A DNA stretch of 64,000 bases from Lichenicola sp964236105 (GTDB taxonomy: Bacteria; Pseudomonadota; Alphaproteobacteria; Acetobacterales; Acetobacteraceae), in contig CAXSBC010000010.1 of NCBI GenBank assembly GCA_964236105.1, positions 14,451-78,450 of the forward strand. The letters are read 5' to 3'. The notes beneath the pieces were generated by a model. That model was not told where the DNA came from. It worked only from the letters and a program-made list of their open reading frames with translations, and did no database searches. How positions within the stretch are numbered: the stretch's first letter is position 1; every line of letters starts with the position of its first letter. Position numbers and translations under genes: made by a program. Of the stretch, positions 1 to 9,900 are shown in pieces.

Positions 1-15
1 GTTGCCCGCCCCGCG

Positions 16-30
16 TTAGCGCGCGGTTAA
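16..30 (+). promoter_or_regulatory. Possible CtrA-type binding site upstream of motB
   Basis: The sequence TTAG, seven bases, TTAA is seen here. It differs by one base from the alphaproteobacterial CtrA consensus TTAA-N7-TTAA and lies about 60 bases before the motB start. CtrA commonly controls flagellar genes in this class, so the placement makes sense, but such short motifs arise by chance and this is the edge of the window. Confidence 0.35.
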
Positions 31-92
31 GCGGTCCCGGTCCAGAATGGCCCTCGCGCAGGATGCGACGGCTGCAGGGATCGGAAAACCGG

Positions 93-1157
93 ATGGCGAA
101 ACGGGGCGGCAAGACGGGATCGACCATCATCATCCGTCGCGAGGAGGGTGGCGGCGGCGGGCACCATGGCGGTGCCTGGAAGGTGGCGTATGCCGATTTC
201 GTCACCGCGATGATGGCGTTCTTCCTGCTGATGTGGCTGCTCAACGCCACCACCGAGCAGCAGCGCCGCGGCATCGCCGCCTATTTCAGTCCGATGGCCA
301 GCGTCGAGAACGGCTTCTCCGGCGCAGGCCTGGTGCCGGGCGGCATCAGTCCGCTGACCGGCGGCACCAGCCTCGTCAACAAGGGCACCGGCTCGCCGCC
401 GAGCCCGACCGCGACGCCGGCCACCCCGGTTCCGGCGGCCGCCGCCGGCCAGGCTCCCGCCGATGGCGACGGCGCCCCGCCCACCGCCGACAGCGACGAT
501 GACGACCAGCCTTCGGGGACCGCCAGGCTGTCGGCGCAGGCCGTCGGCAAGGATGCCGCCGGAGCGTCCGTCGCGGATGCGGCCCAGCCTGGCGCGCAGC
601 CCGCTTCCACCCAGACCGCTGCCGGCCGCGCAGCACAGGCGGCAGCGGAGGACACGTCGCTGAAGGGTGCCATGGAGCAGATGCGCCAGCTGGTTGCCGC
701 CGATCCGGCATTGGCGGACTCCGCCAACCAGATGGCGATCGACGTCACGCCGGAGGGACTCCGTATCCAGATCATGGACAGCGAACGTCAGCCGATGTTC
801 GATCGCGGCGCCGCCATCCTCAACGCGCGTGCCTCGGCGCTGCTGCGCAAGGTGGCTCCGTTCCTGGCGACGCTGCCCGAGCCGGTCTCGATCGGCGGCT
901 ATACCGACGGCGCGCCCTGGGCCCCCGGCACCGCCACCAACTGGACCCTCTCCTCCGGCCGGGCCAACGCCGCGCGGGATCTGCTGGTCGCTTCCGGCCT
1001 GCCGGACGGACGGATCTCCGACGTGTCCGGATTTGCCGACCGCCATCTGCTGCTGCCGGCCGACCCGATGGCCAGCGCCAACCGCCGCGTCGTGCTCACG
1101 CTGCGCCGGCAGCACGAGCTGCAGGCCGGCGTCGTTTCCAGCGCGACCGGAGGCTGA
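93..1157 (+). CDS. motB: Flagellar motor stator protein MotB (OmpA-like C-terminus)
   Basis: Peptidoglycan-anchoring subunit of the proton-driven flagellar stator, working with MotA from the next gene. The 354-residue protein has a short basic N-terminus and a single membrane segment containing YADFVTAMMAFFLLMWLL. The Asp in YADF corresponds to the proton-carrying Asp of MotB. A long Ala/Pro/Asp-rich linker follows (about residues 95-190), then an OmpA/MotB peptidoglycan-binding domain with SIGGYTDG and a terminal SANRRV. I chose the ATG at 93 rather than 63 because homologues begin just before the GGxxGGAWKVAYADF region. It lies 6 bases before motA, so the two are one operon in the order motB-motA. 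Family assignment is firm; the exact start is less so. Confidence 0.9.
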   Translation: MAKRGGKTGSTIIIRREEGGGGGHHGGAWKVAYADFVTAMMAFFLLMWLLNATTEQQRRGIAAYFSPMASVENGFSGAGLVPGGISPLTGGTSLVNKGTGSPPSPTATPATPVPAAAAGQAPADGDGAPPTADSDDDDQPSGTARLSAQAVGKDAAGASVADAAQPGAQPASTQTAAGRAAQAAAEDTSLKGAMEQMRQLVAADPALADSANQMAIDVTPEGLRIQIMDSERQPMFDRGAAILNARASALLRKVAPFLATLPEPVSIGGYTDGAPWAPGTATNWTLSSGRANAARDLLVASGLPDGRISDVSGFADRHLLLPADPMASANRRVVLTLRRQHELQAGVVSSATGG

Positions 1158-1163
1158 GCCGCC

Positions 1164-2030
1164 ATGTTCACCATCGGCGGCCTGGTCTTCCTGCTCCTGT
1201 GCGTGTTCGGCAGCTTCATCGCGTCCGGCGGTGCGATCGGCCCGCTCTTCGCCTCGATGCCGTTCGAGCTGCTGAGCATCCTGGGTGCTGCCATCGGCAC
1301 GTTCCTGATGGCCAACTCGATGCACGACATCAAGCACACGATCGGCGGCTTCAAGAAGGTCATGAAGGGGCCTGCGTACAAGAAGGCCGATTACGTGGAG
1401 ATGCTGAGCATCCTGTACTATTTCGTGAAGCTCGCCACCAGCAAGGGCCCGACCGCGATCGAGCCGCATATCGAGAAGCCCGAGAGCAGCAGCGCGTTCG
1501 CGGCCTTCCCCAAGGTGCTGGCCAACCATCACGCCAGCGCGATGATCTGCGACTATTTCCGCATGGTCGGCATGAACGCCGACGACCCGCACCAGCTCGA
1601 CGACATCATGGCGCGCGAGCTCAAGAAGACGCTGGCCGAGGAGCTGCATCCCTGCCACGCGCTGCAGAGCATGTCGGACGCGCTGCCGGCGCTGGGCATC
1701 GTCGCCGCCGTGCTCGGCGTGATCAAGACCATGTCCAAGATCAGCGAGCCGCCGGCGGTGCTGGGCGAGATGATCGGCGGCGCGCTGGTCGGCACCTTCC
1801 TCGGCGTGCTGCTGGCCTACGGGATCGTGGCGCCGATCGCGGCCCGGCTGAATGCGGTGGTGCTGGAGGAGTCCAAGTACTACGAGCTGATCCGCGCGGT
1901 GCTGGTGGCCCACCTGCACGGCAATCCGCCGCAGATCAGCGTCGAGAGCGGCCGCAAGATGGTGCCCAACGAGCACATGCCGAGCTTCCAGGAGCTCGAG
2001 GCGGCGGTGCAGAACCTGCAGATCCCGTGA
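1164..2030 (+). CDS. motA: Flagellar motor stator protein MotA
   Basis: Inner-membrane stator subunit that forms the proton channel with MotB and pushes on FliG. The 288-residue length is typical. Two N-terminal membrane segments (about residues 1-50) and two C-terminal ones (about 155-215) flank a large cytoplasmic loop with the charged stretch RELKKTLAEELHPCHALQ. The motif DALPALGIVAAVLGVI carries the conserved channel Pro. A GGAGG ribosome binding site lies inside the end of motB, six bases separate the genes, and translation is probably coupled. A hairpin follows at 2046-2072. Confidence 0.95.
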   Translation: MFTIGGLVFLLLCVFGSFIASGGAIGPLFASMPFELLSILGAAIGTFLMANSMHDIKHTIGGFKKVMKGPAYKKADYVEMLSILYYFVKLATSKGPTAIEPHIEKPESSSAFAAFPKVLANHHASAMICDYFRMVGMNADDPHQLDDIMARELKKTLAEELHPCHALQSMSDALPALGIVAAVLGVIKTMSKISEPPAVLGEMIGGALVGTFLGVLLAYGIVAPIAARLNAVVLEESKYYELIRAVLVAHLHGNPPQISVESGRKMVPNEHMPSFQELEAAVQNLQIP

Positions 2031-2045
2031 TGCAGCCGGACGGCC

Positions 2046-2072
2046 GCTGACGCGTTGCGGCTGCGCGTCAGC
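2046..2072 (+). terminator. Hairpin between motA and the Rieske reductase
   Basis: GCTGACGCG pairs perfectly with CGCGTCAGC around a nine-base loop. There is no U tract, so it is either a weak or Rho-assisted terminator for motBA or an mRNA-stability hairpin. It ends directly before the ribosome binding site (AGGAGA) of the next gene. Confidence 0.45.
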
Positions 2073-2087
2073 AGGAGACCGGGACCC

Positions 2088-3590
2088 ATGCAGCAGGTGG
2101 CGATGCTCCGCGAGCTCGTCGAGGGCAGGCCCGCGACGGTCGAGCTCGGCGAGACGAAGATCCTGCTGCTGCGCCAAGGCGATGTCGTGCGCGGTTTTGG
2201 TGCCGCCTGCCCGCATGCCGGCGCGCCGCTGGATCAGGGCGCCGTCTGCCAGGGACGGCTGATCTGCCCCTGGCACAAGGCGATGTTCGACATCACCGAC
2301 GGCGCCCTGCTGGAGCCGCCGGCGCTGGAAGGGCTGCGTCGCTACCCCGTGGCGGTCGAAGGCGACAGGGTGCTGGCCTCGCCGGTGCCGATCGAGCCGT
2401 CGTCTCGCACAGGCAGTCCGGACGACCGGACGATGGTGATCGTGGGCGCCGGCGCTGCCGGTGCGGCCGGTGCCGCCTTCCTGCGCGAATTCGGCTTCAC
2501 CGGCCGGATCGTGCTGGTCGGACGCGAGCCGGGCGAGGCGTTCGACCGGACCGCGCTGAGCAAGTTCGTGCTCGAGGGCGACATGGCGCCGCAGGAGGTG
2601 CCGCCGCTGCATCCGGACGGCTTCCATGCGGCACACGGGATCGAGCGCCTGCACGACAGCGTGCTGGCCATCGATCCCGTCGCCCGCACCCTGACGCTGT
2701 CCGGCGGCGCGCGCCTGTCCTACAGCGCAGCACTGCTGGCCCCGGGCGGCATCCCGCGGCCGCTCGACGTGCCGGGCCGGGATCGTCCCGGCGTGCACGT
2801 GCTGCGCAGCCGCGCCGACGCCTCGGCGATCCTGGCGGAGCTGCGGGACAGGCCGCGCGTGGTGATCGTCGGCGGCGGCTTCATCGGTCTCGAGGCGGCC
2901 TCGGCGCTGCGCAAGCAGCAGATCCCGGTCGAGGTGATCCTGTCGCAGGAGATCCCGTTCGAGCCGATCCTCGGCACCGAGATCGGCACCATGCTGCGCC
3001 GGCTGCACGAGACCAACGGGGTCGTGTTCCGGACCGGGGCCGCGGTGATCGCGATTGAGGGGGACGGCGCGGACGGCCGGGTGCAGGCCGTGCTGCTGGA
3101 GGATGGCCGGCGGATCGAGGCGGAGCTGGTACTGGCCGGCGTGGGCGTGCGGCCGGCGACGGAATTCGCAGCCGCGCTGGGGCTGGCCGAGGATGGCGGG
3201 CTCGACACCGATCGCGGCCTGCGGGTGTGCGACGGGATCTATGCCGCCGGCGATGTGGCGCGGTTTCCCTTCGGCGACGATGACGGCGCCCGCATCCGCG
3301 TCGAGCACTGGCGGGTGGCGCAGCAGCATGCGCGGATCGCCGCGCGCAACATGCTGGGCGGCGACGCGCGGTTCGAGCAGCCGCCCTTCTTCTGGACCTA
3401 CCATTACGGCAAGCGCATCGAGGTGCATGGCCACCCGTCCGGCTTCGACCGGGTCGAGATCGACGGCGATCTGGACGCGCCGGCGTTCGTGGCACGGCAG
3501 TTCCGCGACGGCGCGCTGGTCGGGCTGATCGGATGCGAGCGCGACACCGAGCTGGCCGAACTCGCGCTGCAGCTCCCGGCGTGCCCCTGA
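2088..3590 (+). CDS. Rieske-domain FAD-dependent pyridine nucleotide-disulfide oxidoreductase (AIF-type ferredoxin reductase)
   Basis: A 500-residue protein fusing a Rieske [2Fe-2S] domain (residues 1-100) to a two-dinucleotide-domain flavoprotein. The Rieske ligands are visible as CPHAG and CPWHK. The FAD-binding GxGxxG is IVGAGAAGAAGA, the NAD(P)H site is IVGGGFIGLEAA, and the distal FAD motif is GIYAAGDVARFP. This is the architecture of AIFM3-like and dioxygenase ferredoxin reductases, which pass electrons from NAD(P)H to a ferredoxin-like centre. Its physiological partner cannot be told from the context. The ATG at 2088 is chosen because AGGAGA precedes it by about nine bases; an in-frame extension to 2055 overlaps the hairpin. 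The gene converges on the Nudix gene with a 12-base gap. Confidence 0.85.
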   Translation: MQQVAMLRELVEGRPATVELGETKILLLRQGDVVRGFGAACPHAGAPLDQGAVCQGRLICPWHKAMFDITDGALLEPPALEGLRRYPVAVEGDRVLASPVPIEPSSRTGSPDDRTMVIVGAGAAGAAGAAFLREFGFTGRIVLVGREPGEAFDRTALSKFVLEGDMAPQEVPPLHPDGFHAAHGIERLHDSVLAIDPVARTLTLSGGARLSYSAALLAPGGIPRPLDVPGRDRPGVHVLRSRADASAILAELRDRPRVVIVGGGFIGLEAASALRKQQIPVEVILSQEIPFEPILGTEIGTMLRRLHETNGVVFRTGAAVIAIEGDGADGRVQAVLLEDGRRIEAELVLAGVGVRPATEFAAALGLAEDGGLDTDRGLRVCDGIYAAGDVARFPFGDDDGARIRVEHWRVAQQHARIAARNMLGGDARFEQPPFFWTYHYGKRIEVHGHPSGFDRVEIDGDLDAPAFVARQFRDGALVGLIGCERDTELAELALQLPACP

Positions 3591-3602
3591 AGGGCCCAGG
3601 CC

Positions 3603-4025
3603 TCAGCGCCTGGCCGCACTCGCCTGCCGCGCGATCCGTGCCACCGCGGCGCTGAAGCGTGGGTCGCCGTCGCGCAGCGCGTCCGGCGCGAACCAGGCCG
3701 CCTCCAGCGCGTCGTCGCCCGCGACGGGCGTCCCGGCGACCCAGTCGCAGGCGATCGCCAGCAGGATGACGTGATGCCGCAGCGTGCCGTCCGGGGCCCG
3801 GTCGATGATGTCGAGCGCCTCGATCAGCCCGGTGGCGCGGCCCTCGATGCCGGTCTCCTCGCGAAGCTCCCGCTCCACCGCTGCAAACAGCGTCTCGCCC
3901 GCCTCGACCCGGCCGCCGGGACAGCCCCACAGACCCTGGTCCGGCGGGTTCGCGCGCCGCACCAGCAGGATCTGCGACTCGTGCACCAGCACGGCGATCA
4001 CCGCCGCCACCGGCGCCGTGCTCAT
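3603..4025 (-). CDS. Nudix hydrolase
   Basis: A 140-residue, single-domain Nudix pyrophosphohydrolase. The Nudix box is visible as GGRVEAGETLFAAVERELRE followed by ETG, giving the full G-x5-E-x7-REUxEExG pattern. The N-terminal strand AVIAVLVHESQILLVRR is typical of MutT/ADP-ribose-type members; the substrate is not predictable. Its ATG overlaps the stop of the upstream GAF gene (ATGA at 4022-4025), so the two are translated together. The pairing with a methionine-sulfoxide reductase suggests cleaning up oxidised small molecules, which is inference. Confidence 0.85.
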   Translation of the reverse strand: MSTAPVAAVIAVLVHESQILLVRRANPPDQGLWGCPGGRVEAGETLFAAVERELREETGIEGRATGLIEALDIIDRAPDGTLRHHVILLAIACDWVAGTPVAGDDALEAAWFAPDALRDGDPRFSAAVARIARQASAARR

Positions 4026-4495
4026 CGGGCGTCGAGCGACCGCATCAGCAGACCGGCCGCGGTCTCGCACAGGGCCTGGTCGGCGGCGGTGAAGCGGTTC
4101 GCCACCGGACTGTCGATGTCGAGCACGCCCAGCAGCGCGCCGCCTTGGATCAGCGGCACCACGATCTCGCTGCGCGAGGCGGCGTCGCAGGCGATGTGGC
4201 CGGGGAACAGGTGCACGTCCGGCACCAGGATCGTCTCGCGGCGCTGCGCCGCGGTGCCGCACACGCCCCGGCCCAGCGGGATGCGCACGCAGGCCACCCG
4301 GCCCTGGAACGGCCCCAGCACCAGATCCTCCCCGCGCAGGAAATAGAACCCGGCCCAGTTCACCTCCGGCAGGCCCTGGAACAGCAGCGCCGCCATGTTG
4401 GCGGAATTGGCGATCAGATCGCGCTCGCCCTCGAACACCGCTGCCAGCGTCTCGATCAGGCTGTCCGGATCGGCGGCCGCTCGGTCGAACTGCAT
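4022..4495 (-). CDS. GAF-domain free methionine-(R)-sulfoxide reductase (fRMsr/MsrC type)
   Basis: A 157-residue GAF-domain enzyme that reduces free L-methionine-R-sulfoxide. Three conserved cysteines of the fRMsr family are present in FQGRVACVRIP, GRGVCGTAA and HIACDAASRSE, matching the positions of the catalytic and resolving Cys in E. coli YebR. The N-terminal region NWAGFYFLRG is also diagnostic. The open frame runs 57 bases further upstream into the tRNA gene, so the ATG at 4495 is the sensible start. It is coupled to the downstream Nudix gene through an ATGA overlap. Confidence 0.88.
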   Translation of the reverse strand: MQFDRAAADPDSLIETLAAVFEGERDLIANSANMAALLFQGLPEVNWAGFYFLRGEDLVLGPFQGRVACVRIPLGRGVCGTAAQRRETILVPDVHLFPGHIACDAASRSEIVVPLIQGGALLGVLDIDSPVANRFTAADQALCETAAGLLMRSLDAR

Positions 4496-4522
4496 GCGCG
4501 CACCGTCTGGCGTGAGGAGCAG

Positions 4523-4599
4523 TGGCGCACCCGGAAAGACTCGAACTTCCAACCCCCAGATTCGTAGTCTGGTGCTCTATCCAATTGAGCTACGGGTGC
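4523..4599 (-). tRNA. tRNA-Arg (anticodon ACG)
   Basis: The reverse strand folds into a complete cloverleaf of 77 bases. The acceptor GCACCCG pairs with CGGGTGC, the D stem is GCTC/GAGC, the anticodon stem is CCAGA/TCTGG with loop CTACGAA (anticodon ACG, read as ICG), and the T loop is TTCGAGT. The CCA end is encoded. Confidence 0.97.
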
Positions 4600-4656
4600 C
4601 TGGCCAATGCGGGCGGGGTGTAACGGATGGGGAAATGCTCCGCAAGCCCCGGCCGC

Positions 4657-5118
4657 TCAATTCCCGAACGCCCGGCTCAGCGGGTGGTCGGCCGGACGGA
4701 CCAGCGCCACATGCGCGCGGCAGGACGGGGTGCCGTAGGTGCCGTCGATCCGGGTGCCGTCGTCGGCGAGACGGCCCTCGAACACCATCGGCAACGGCTT
4801 CTTGTTCATGTCGACGAGTGCGAGCTGCGCATGCAGGTGCGGATCGCCCGCTGGACGCCGGCCATGCAGCACCAGCACCCCGCTGCTGGGAATGAAGGAC
4901 ACGTCGCGTCCGTCCACCAGCAGCCGGGCGGCGGTCCGGTCCGGGCAGCGACCCTTGTCGGTGACCAGCGTGCCGGTCCATTCGCCGTTCGGATCGCCCG
5001 GTGTTCCGGCGCCGCCGCATGCCGTGAGCAGCAGGCCGGGCAGCAGCGCGGCCAGCGTCCGGAGCCCGACCGGGACGGTTCGACGGGCCCGCGAGCCCTG
5101 GAACCGGTGCATGCTCAT
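4657..5118 (-). CDS. Small putative lipoprotein
   Basis: A 153-residue protein of unknown function. It has a basic N-terminus, a hydrophobic stretch LAALLPGLLLTAC and a lipobox-like LTAC followed by Gly-Gly, so it is probably lipidated and exported. The mature part begins with GEWTGTLVTDKGRCPD and contains two further Cys (residue region GRCPD and PSCRAH) that may form a disulfide. GGAGG lies eight bases before the ATG at 5118, which decides the start over the longer frame reaching 5226. It is divergent from guaA, with a shared 113-base intergenic region. Confidence 0.7.
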   Translation of the reverse strand: MSMHRFQGSRARRTVPVGLRTLAALLPGLLLTACGGAGTPGDPNGEWTGTLVTDKGRCPDRTAARLLVDGRDVSFIPSSGVLVLHGRRPAGDPHLHAQLALVDMNKKPLPMVFEGRLADDGTRIDGTYGTPSCRAHVALVRPADHPLSRAFGN

Positions 5119-5231
5119 GATCGTCCTCCGCCCTGGCTCCTGCCGGTCCGGGTGGGTATAGCAAGCCGGACCGTTTTTGCGATCCTGCGGCCCGTTCCGG
5201 CGCGGCCCTCCTGTTCGAAGGTCCAATCACC

Positions 5232-6803
5232 ATGAGCGAGCTCGAAGCCGTCCTGCACGAGGATCGGGTCCTGATCCTGGATTTCGGCAGCCAGGTGACC
5301 CAGCTCATCGCCCGCCGCGTGCGCGAGAGCGGCGTCTACTGCGAGATCTGGCCGTTCAACACCGACCCCGACCGCATCGCGGGCTTCGGCGCGCGCGGCA
5401 TCATCCTGTCGGGCGGTCCCGCCAGCGTGCTCGAGACCGCGTCCCCGCGCATCCCCGGGGAGGTATTCGCGCTCGGCGTGCCGGTGCTGGGCATCTGCTA
5501 CGGCCAGCAGGCGATGTGCGCGCAGCTGGGCGGCGCGGTCGAGACGCACGAGCATCGCGAGTTCGGTCGCGCCCATGTCGAGGTGCTGGAGGACAGCGCG
5601 CTGCTGCGCGGCACGTGGCAGCGCGGTGCCCGCGAGCAGGTCTGGATGAGCCATGGCGACCGCGTGACGCGCCTACCCCCCGGCTTCAAGGCGGTGGCGG
5701 TCAGCGAGGGCGCGCCATTCGCCATCATTGCTGACGAGGGCCGCCGCCTGTACGGCGTGCAGTTCCATCCCGAGGTGGTGCACACGCCGCACGGCGCGGC
5801 CCTGCTGCGCAACTTCACCCATGACGTGGCCGGCTGCCGGGGTGCCTGGACCATGGCCGGGTTCCGCGATCTCGAGATCGAGCGCATCCGCGCCCAGGTC
5901 GGCACCGGCCGGGTGATCTGCGGCCTGTCGGGCGGCGTCGACAGCTCGGTGGCGGCGGTGCTGATCCACGCGGCGATCGGCGACCAGCTCACCTGCATCT
6001 TCGTCGATCACGGCATGCTGCGCGCGGGCGAGGCGGAGGAGGTGGTCGGCACCTTCCGCGGCCGCTTCAACATCCGGCTGATCCATCGCGACGCCAGCGA
6101 CCTCTTCCTGGGCGCACTCGCCGGCGTCACCGACCCCGAGACCAAGCGCAAGACCATCGGCCGGCTGTTCATCGAGGTGTTCGACGAGGAGGCGAACACG
6201 CTGGGCGGCGCCGACTTCCTGGCGCAGGGCACGCTGTATCCGGACGTGATCGAGAGCGTGAGCTTCACCGGCGGCCCGTCGGTGACGATCAAGAGCCACC
6301 ACAATGTCGGCGGCCTGCCGGAGCGGATGCGCATGCAGCTGGTCGAGCCGCTGCGCGAGCTGTTCAAGGACGAGGTGCGGGTGCTGGGGCGCGAGCTCGA
6401 CATCCCCGAGAGCATCGTCGGGCGGCATCCGTTCCCGGGGCCGGGCCTGGCGATCCGCATCCCGGGCGACATCGACCGCGACAAGCTCGCCCTGCTGCGC
6501 CGCGTCGACACCATCTTCCTCGAGGAGATCCGCTCGGCCGGCCTCTACGACGCGATCTGGCAGGCCTTCGCGGTGCTGCTGCCGGTGCGCACCGTCGGCG
6601 TGATGGGCGACGGCCGCACCTACGACCAGGCCTGCGCGCTCAGGGCGGTGACCAGCACCGACGGCATGACCGCCGAGGTCTATCCGTTCGACATGGGCTT
6701 CCTGAACCGGGTCGCCGGACGGATCGTCAACGAGGTACGCGGCATCAACCGCGTGACCTACGACATCACCTCCAAGCCCCCCGGCACCATCGAGTGGGAG
6801 TGA
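5232..6803 (+). CDS. guaA: GMP synthase (glutamine-hydrolysing)
   Basis: Converts XMP to GMP using glutamine and ATP, the last step of guanine nucleotide synthesis. The 523-residue length is standard. The N-terminal class I glutamine amidotransferase has the nucleophile motif GICYGQQ and the FHPEV His-Glu motif. The ATP-pyrophosphatase P-loop is SGGVDSS. The C-terminal dimerisation domain includes RHPFPGPGLAIR and ends in the conserved KPPGTIEWE. The gene is monocistronic here. Confidence 0.98.
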   Translation: MSELEAVLHEDRVLILDFGSQVTQLIARRVRESGVYCEIWPFNTDPDRIAGFGARGIILSGGPASVLETASPRIPGEVFALGVPVLGICYGQQAMCAQLGGAVETHEHREFGRAHVEVLEDSALLRGTWQRGAREQVWMSHGDRVTRLPPGFKAVAVSEGAPFAIIADEGRRLYGVQFHPEVVHTPHGAALLRNFTHDVAGCRGAWTMAGFRDLEIERIRAQVGTGRVICGLSGGVDSSVAAVLIHAAIGDQLTCIFVDHGMLRAGEAEEVVGTFRGRFNIRLIHRDASDLFLGALAGVTDPETKRKTIGRLFIEVFDEEANTLGGADFLAQGTLYPDVIESVSFTGGPSVTIKSHHNVGGLPERMRMQLVEPLRELFKDEVRVLGRELDIPESIVGRHPFPGPGLAIRIPGDIDRDKLALLRRVDTIFLEEIRSAGLYDAIWQAFAVLLPVRTVGVMGDGRTYDQACALRAVTSTDGMTAEVYPFDMGFLNRVAGRIVNEVRGINRVTYDITSKPPGTIEWE

Positions 6804-6957
6804 CCCAGGGCCTTCCGCCGATGCGCCGGCAGGACCCGGCGTGGGAGCCGCATTCAGCGTTTCTTAACAGGCACGCGCTAGGACCTGAATGGTGGTCAGG
6901 AACGATGACGTGCAAGCAAGCGGGCGGGAGTGCCGATATCCATCACTGAGCTGCCGG

Positions 6958-9900
6958 ATGACGCGCCTGCTCAAGGTCGTCCTCGTCACCATGGGCCTGT
7001 TCATGGCGTCGCGCGGGGCGAGTGCCCAGTTCACCAGGTTCCAGAACTATACCGACGAGCAGGGTCTCGGCAACCTCGCGGTGACGTCCTTCGTCCAGGG
7101 AAGGGAAGGCAACATCCTGCTCGGCACCGAAGGCGGTCTCTACGAGCATGATGGCGACCGCATCACGCCCTATACCGCACCGGGGCTGGCATCCTCGTCG
7201 GTGATAAACCAGATCGCGTTCGACGCGAACGGCAGGCTCTGGGTGGTCACGCCCGACGGCGTCTTCGTGCGCGATGGCGCGGCCTTCCGGCCGATCGACA
7301 TTGGTCGACGCGCCCTCGACGCGGGATCGTATCATGCCCTGGCGTTGAACAGGGATCGCGCCGTGCTCGATGCCGGAGGCGTCCTGCTGAGCGTTCCGAT
7401 CGGCCCGTCCGGGGTTGGGACGCCGTCGCCGCTGTTCGATGCCGCAACCACGAGCAGGGTGCCCGTGCTCGCGACCGCACGCTTCGTCGTGGCGGACGGG
7501 AGCGACGGATTGCTGATCGGGTGCGGCCGCATCCTGTGCAGGTCACACCGCCAGCAGGTGACGACGCTCGGAGCCGAGGCAGGCCTGCCCGGCGACGAGT
7601 GGCTCGTCGCGCTCGCCGCTCCCGACGGCGTGCTGTGGGTGCGCAGCCTTGATCACCTGGCCTGGAGGAGCCCGGGCCAGACATCCTTTCACGTCGTCGA
7701 GGTGCCGGGCCATTCCAGTTCCTATTTCGCCGGTCATCCCGGGCAGCTCGACCTCGCCCCCGACGGTCGGGGCGGGGTGCTCACGGAGGGCGATGGCGAT
7801 CTGCTCGATTTCCGGGGCGAAGCCTGGAGCGGCTACGACCGCCATGTCGGCGGCCTGCCGGACAACGTCGTCCATGGGCTTCTCGTCGATCATGAAGGCT
7901 CGCTCTGGATCGGCAGCGAGGGTGGCGGCGCCTTCCGCAGCGTCGGCCTGGGCGCATGGGAACACTGGACCGCCAATGACGGGCTGCCCGACAACACCGT
8001 CTGGTCGATCGCGCGCCTTCGGAACGGCCAGCTGTGGGTCGCGACCGACCGCGGCACCGTCGCTCTCGGCGGCAGGCCCGGGCGGCTCCCCGGCAGCAAC
8101 TACGCGCTGGCGGAGAGCCGTGCGGGACGGTTGTGGGCCATGCCCTTCGGCGGCGCGCTGCTGCGCCTGGATGCACAGGGTCAGACCAGGGAGCGTGTGG
8201 CGTTCGCGCCCACGGTGCTGCTGGCGACCGTGGATCGCCGCAACCGGCTCTGGCTGGGAACGCGCGAAGGCCTCTTCCTTGTCGAGGATGCGGATGCAGC
8301 ACTCGCCGACATCCATCCGAAGCTCGTTCTGCCGAACGGGAAGCTGAACGTCGTCATCGACCCGTCCGGAGGCAACTGGGCGGTCGGGCCGGACGGCGTC
8401 TTCCAGCTCGGGCAGGACAACGCCTTCCGCCTCGTGCTGTCTCCGGCGGTTCTGGGCAGCCATCCGCTCGATCTGGCATTCGCCCCGGACGGAACGATCT
8501 GGGTCGCCACCACGGAAGCCGGCATCAGCCGCTTCAGGCTGGCAGCCGGGCACCTGCTTCCCCTGCCCAGCATCCGTCCGCCGACCGTCGGCTCGGACAG
8601 CATCCTCTTCCTCCACCGCGATCGATCCGACCGGCTTTGGGTCGGCAGCGATCATGGCATCGACATGTTCGACGGGCGATCCTGGCGCCGCTTCGACAAC
8701 AGCCAGGGCCCCATCACCAACGATCTGGACCAGGCCAGCGTCTATGAGGATACCGACGGCTCGATGTGGTTCGGGACCAGTCACGGCCTCTCGCACCTGC
8801 GCGACCCGGACCACCTGCCGGCGCAGGCGACGCTGCATCCCCGGATCGTGTCCATCGCGCTCGGCAGCCGCAGCCTGCCCCTGTTGCCGAGCCTCGGCGC
8901 AAGATGGAGTGCGGCACCTCTCGTCATCCACTTCACCGACCTCGACTATGCCCAGGGCGCGGTGAGTTTCCGCTACCGCCTGCGCGGCCTCGACAGCGGC
9001 TGGAGCGACACGGCCGCCCATGAGGTGCGCTATGCCGGCGTGCCGGCCGGAACGTTCAGCTTCGAGCTCGTGGCCGTCAGCGGTGCGCATGGCAGCCTGT
9101 CGGCTCCTGTCGGCTTCACCATCCAGATCAGCGCGCCCTGGTGGCGCTGCTGGTGGTTCTTCGGCCTGTGCGGCGCTTTTGCCGCACTCTGCCTGATTGC
9201 CGCCTGGCAGGGACGGGTGCGGCTTCTCCTGCAGCAGCAAAGCCGCCTGGAGGCGCTGGTGCGGTTGCGGACTGCCGAGATCGAGCATGCGAGGCATGAG
9301 CTCGAGCGCCGGTCGTTGCTGGAACAGCGACGTCTGCAGGAGGAGCAGCGGCGGCTCGAGGACATGGTCGACATCAGGACGGCGGAGATCGAGCAGGCGC
9401 GCGCCGAACTGCAGCGCATCGCCATGTCGGACGTCCTGACCGGCCTGGCGAACCGGCGGGCCATCATGCAGGCGCTCGAAGCGGCGATGGCGTCGGCTCT
9501 GCAGTCGGGCGAGCCTCTTGCGGTGCTTCTCTGCGACATCGATCATTTCAAGAAGATCAATGACGCGTTCGGGCATCTCGCAGGCGATGCCGTGCTGATC
9601 GAGTTCGGCGGCAGGCTCGGAGAGGCCGTCGCCCGGCTCGAGGTCGCCGGCCGTTATGGCGGCGAGGAGTTCCTCGTGATCCTGCCGGGTGACCGGGAGA
9701 CGATCGGGCGGCGCGTTCTCGACGTGCAGGCGGCGGCAGGCGAGCTGCCCTATGCGTTCGCGGGCAAGAGCAGGCGGGTGACGTTCAGCGGCGGCGTCGC
9801 CTTCCTGCGTCCAGACGACACGGCCATCACGATCATCGCCCGCGCCGACACGGCGCTCTATGCGGCGAAGAAGCAGGGCCGGAGCCGGATCATCTTCGAG

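Noticed and set aside
27..3434. A 1135-codon open frame on the minus strand opposite motB-motA and the Rieske reductase
   Set aside because: Its composition is Arg/His/Gln-rich with no family resemblance and it is exactly opposite three well-supported genes. Long antisense frames are expected at this G+C content.
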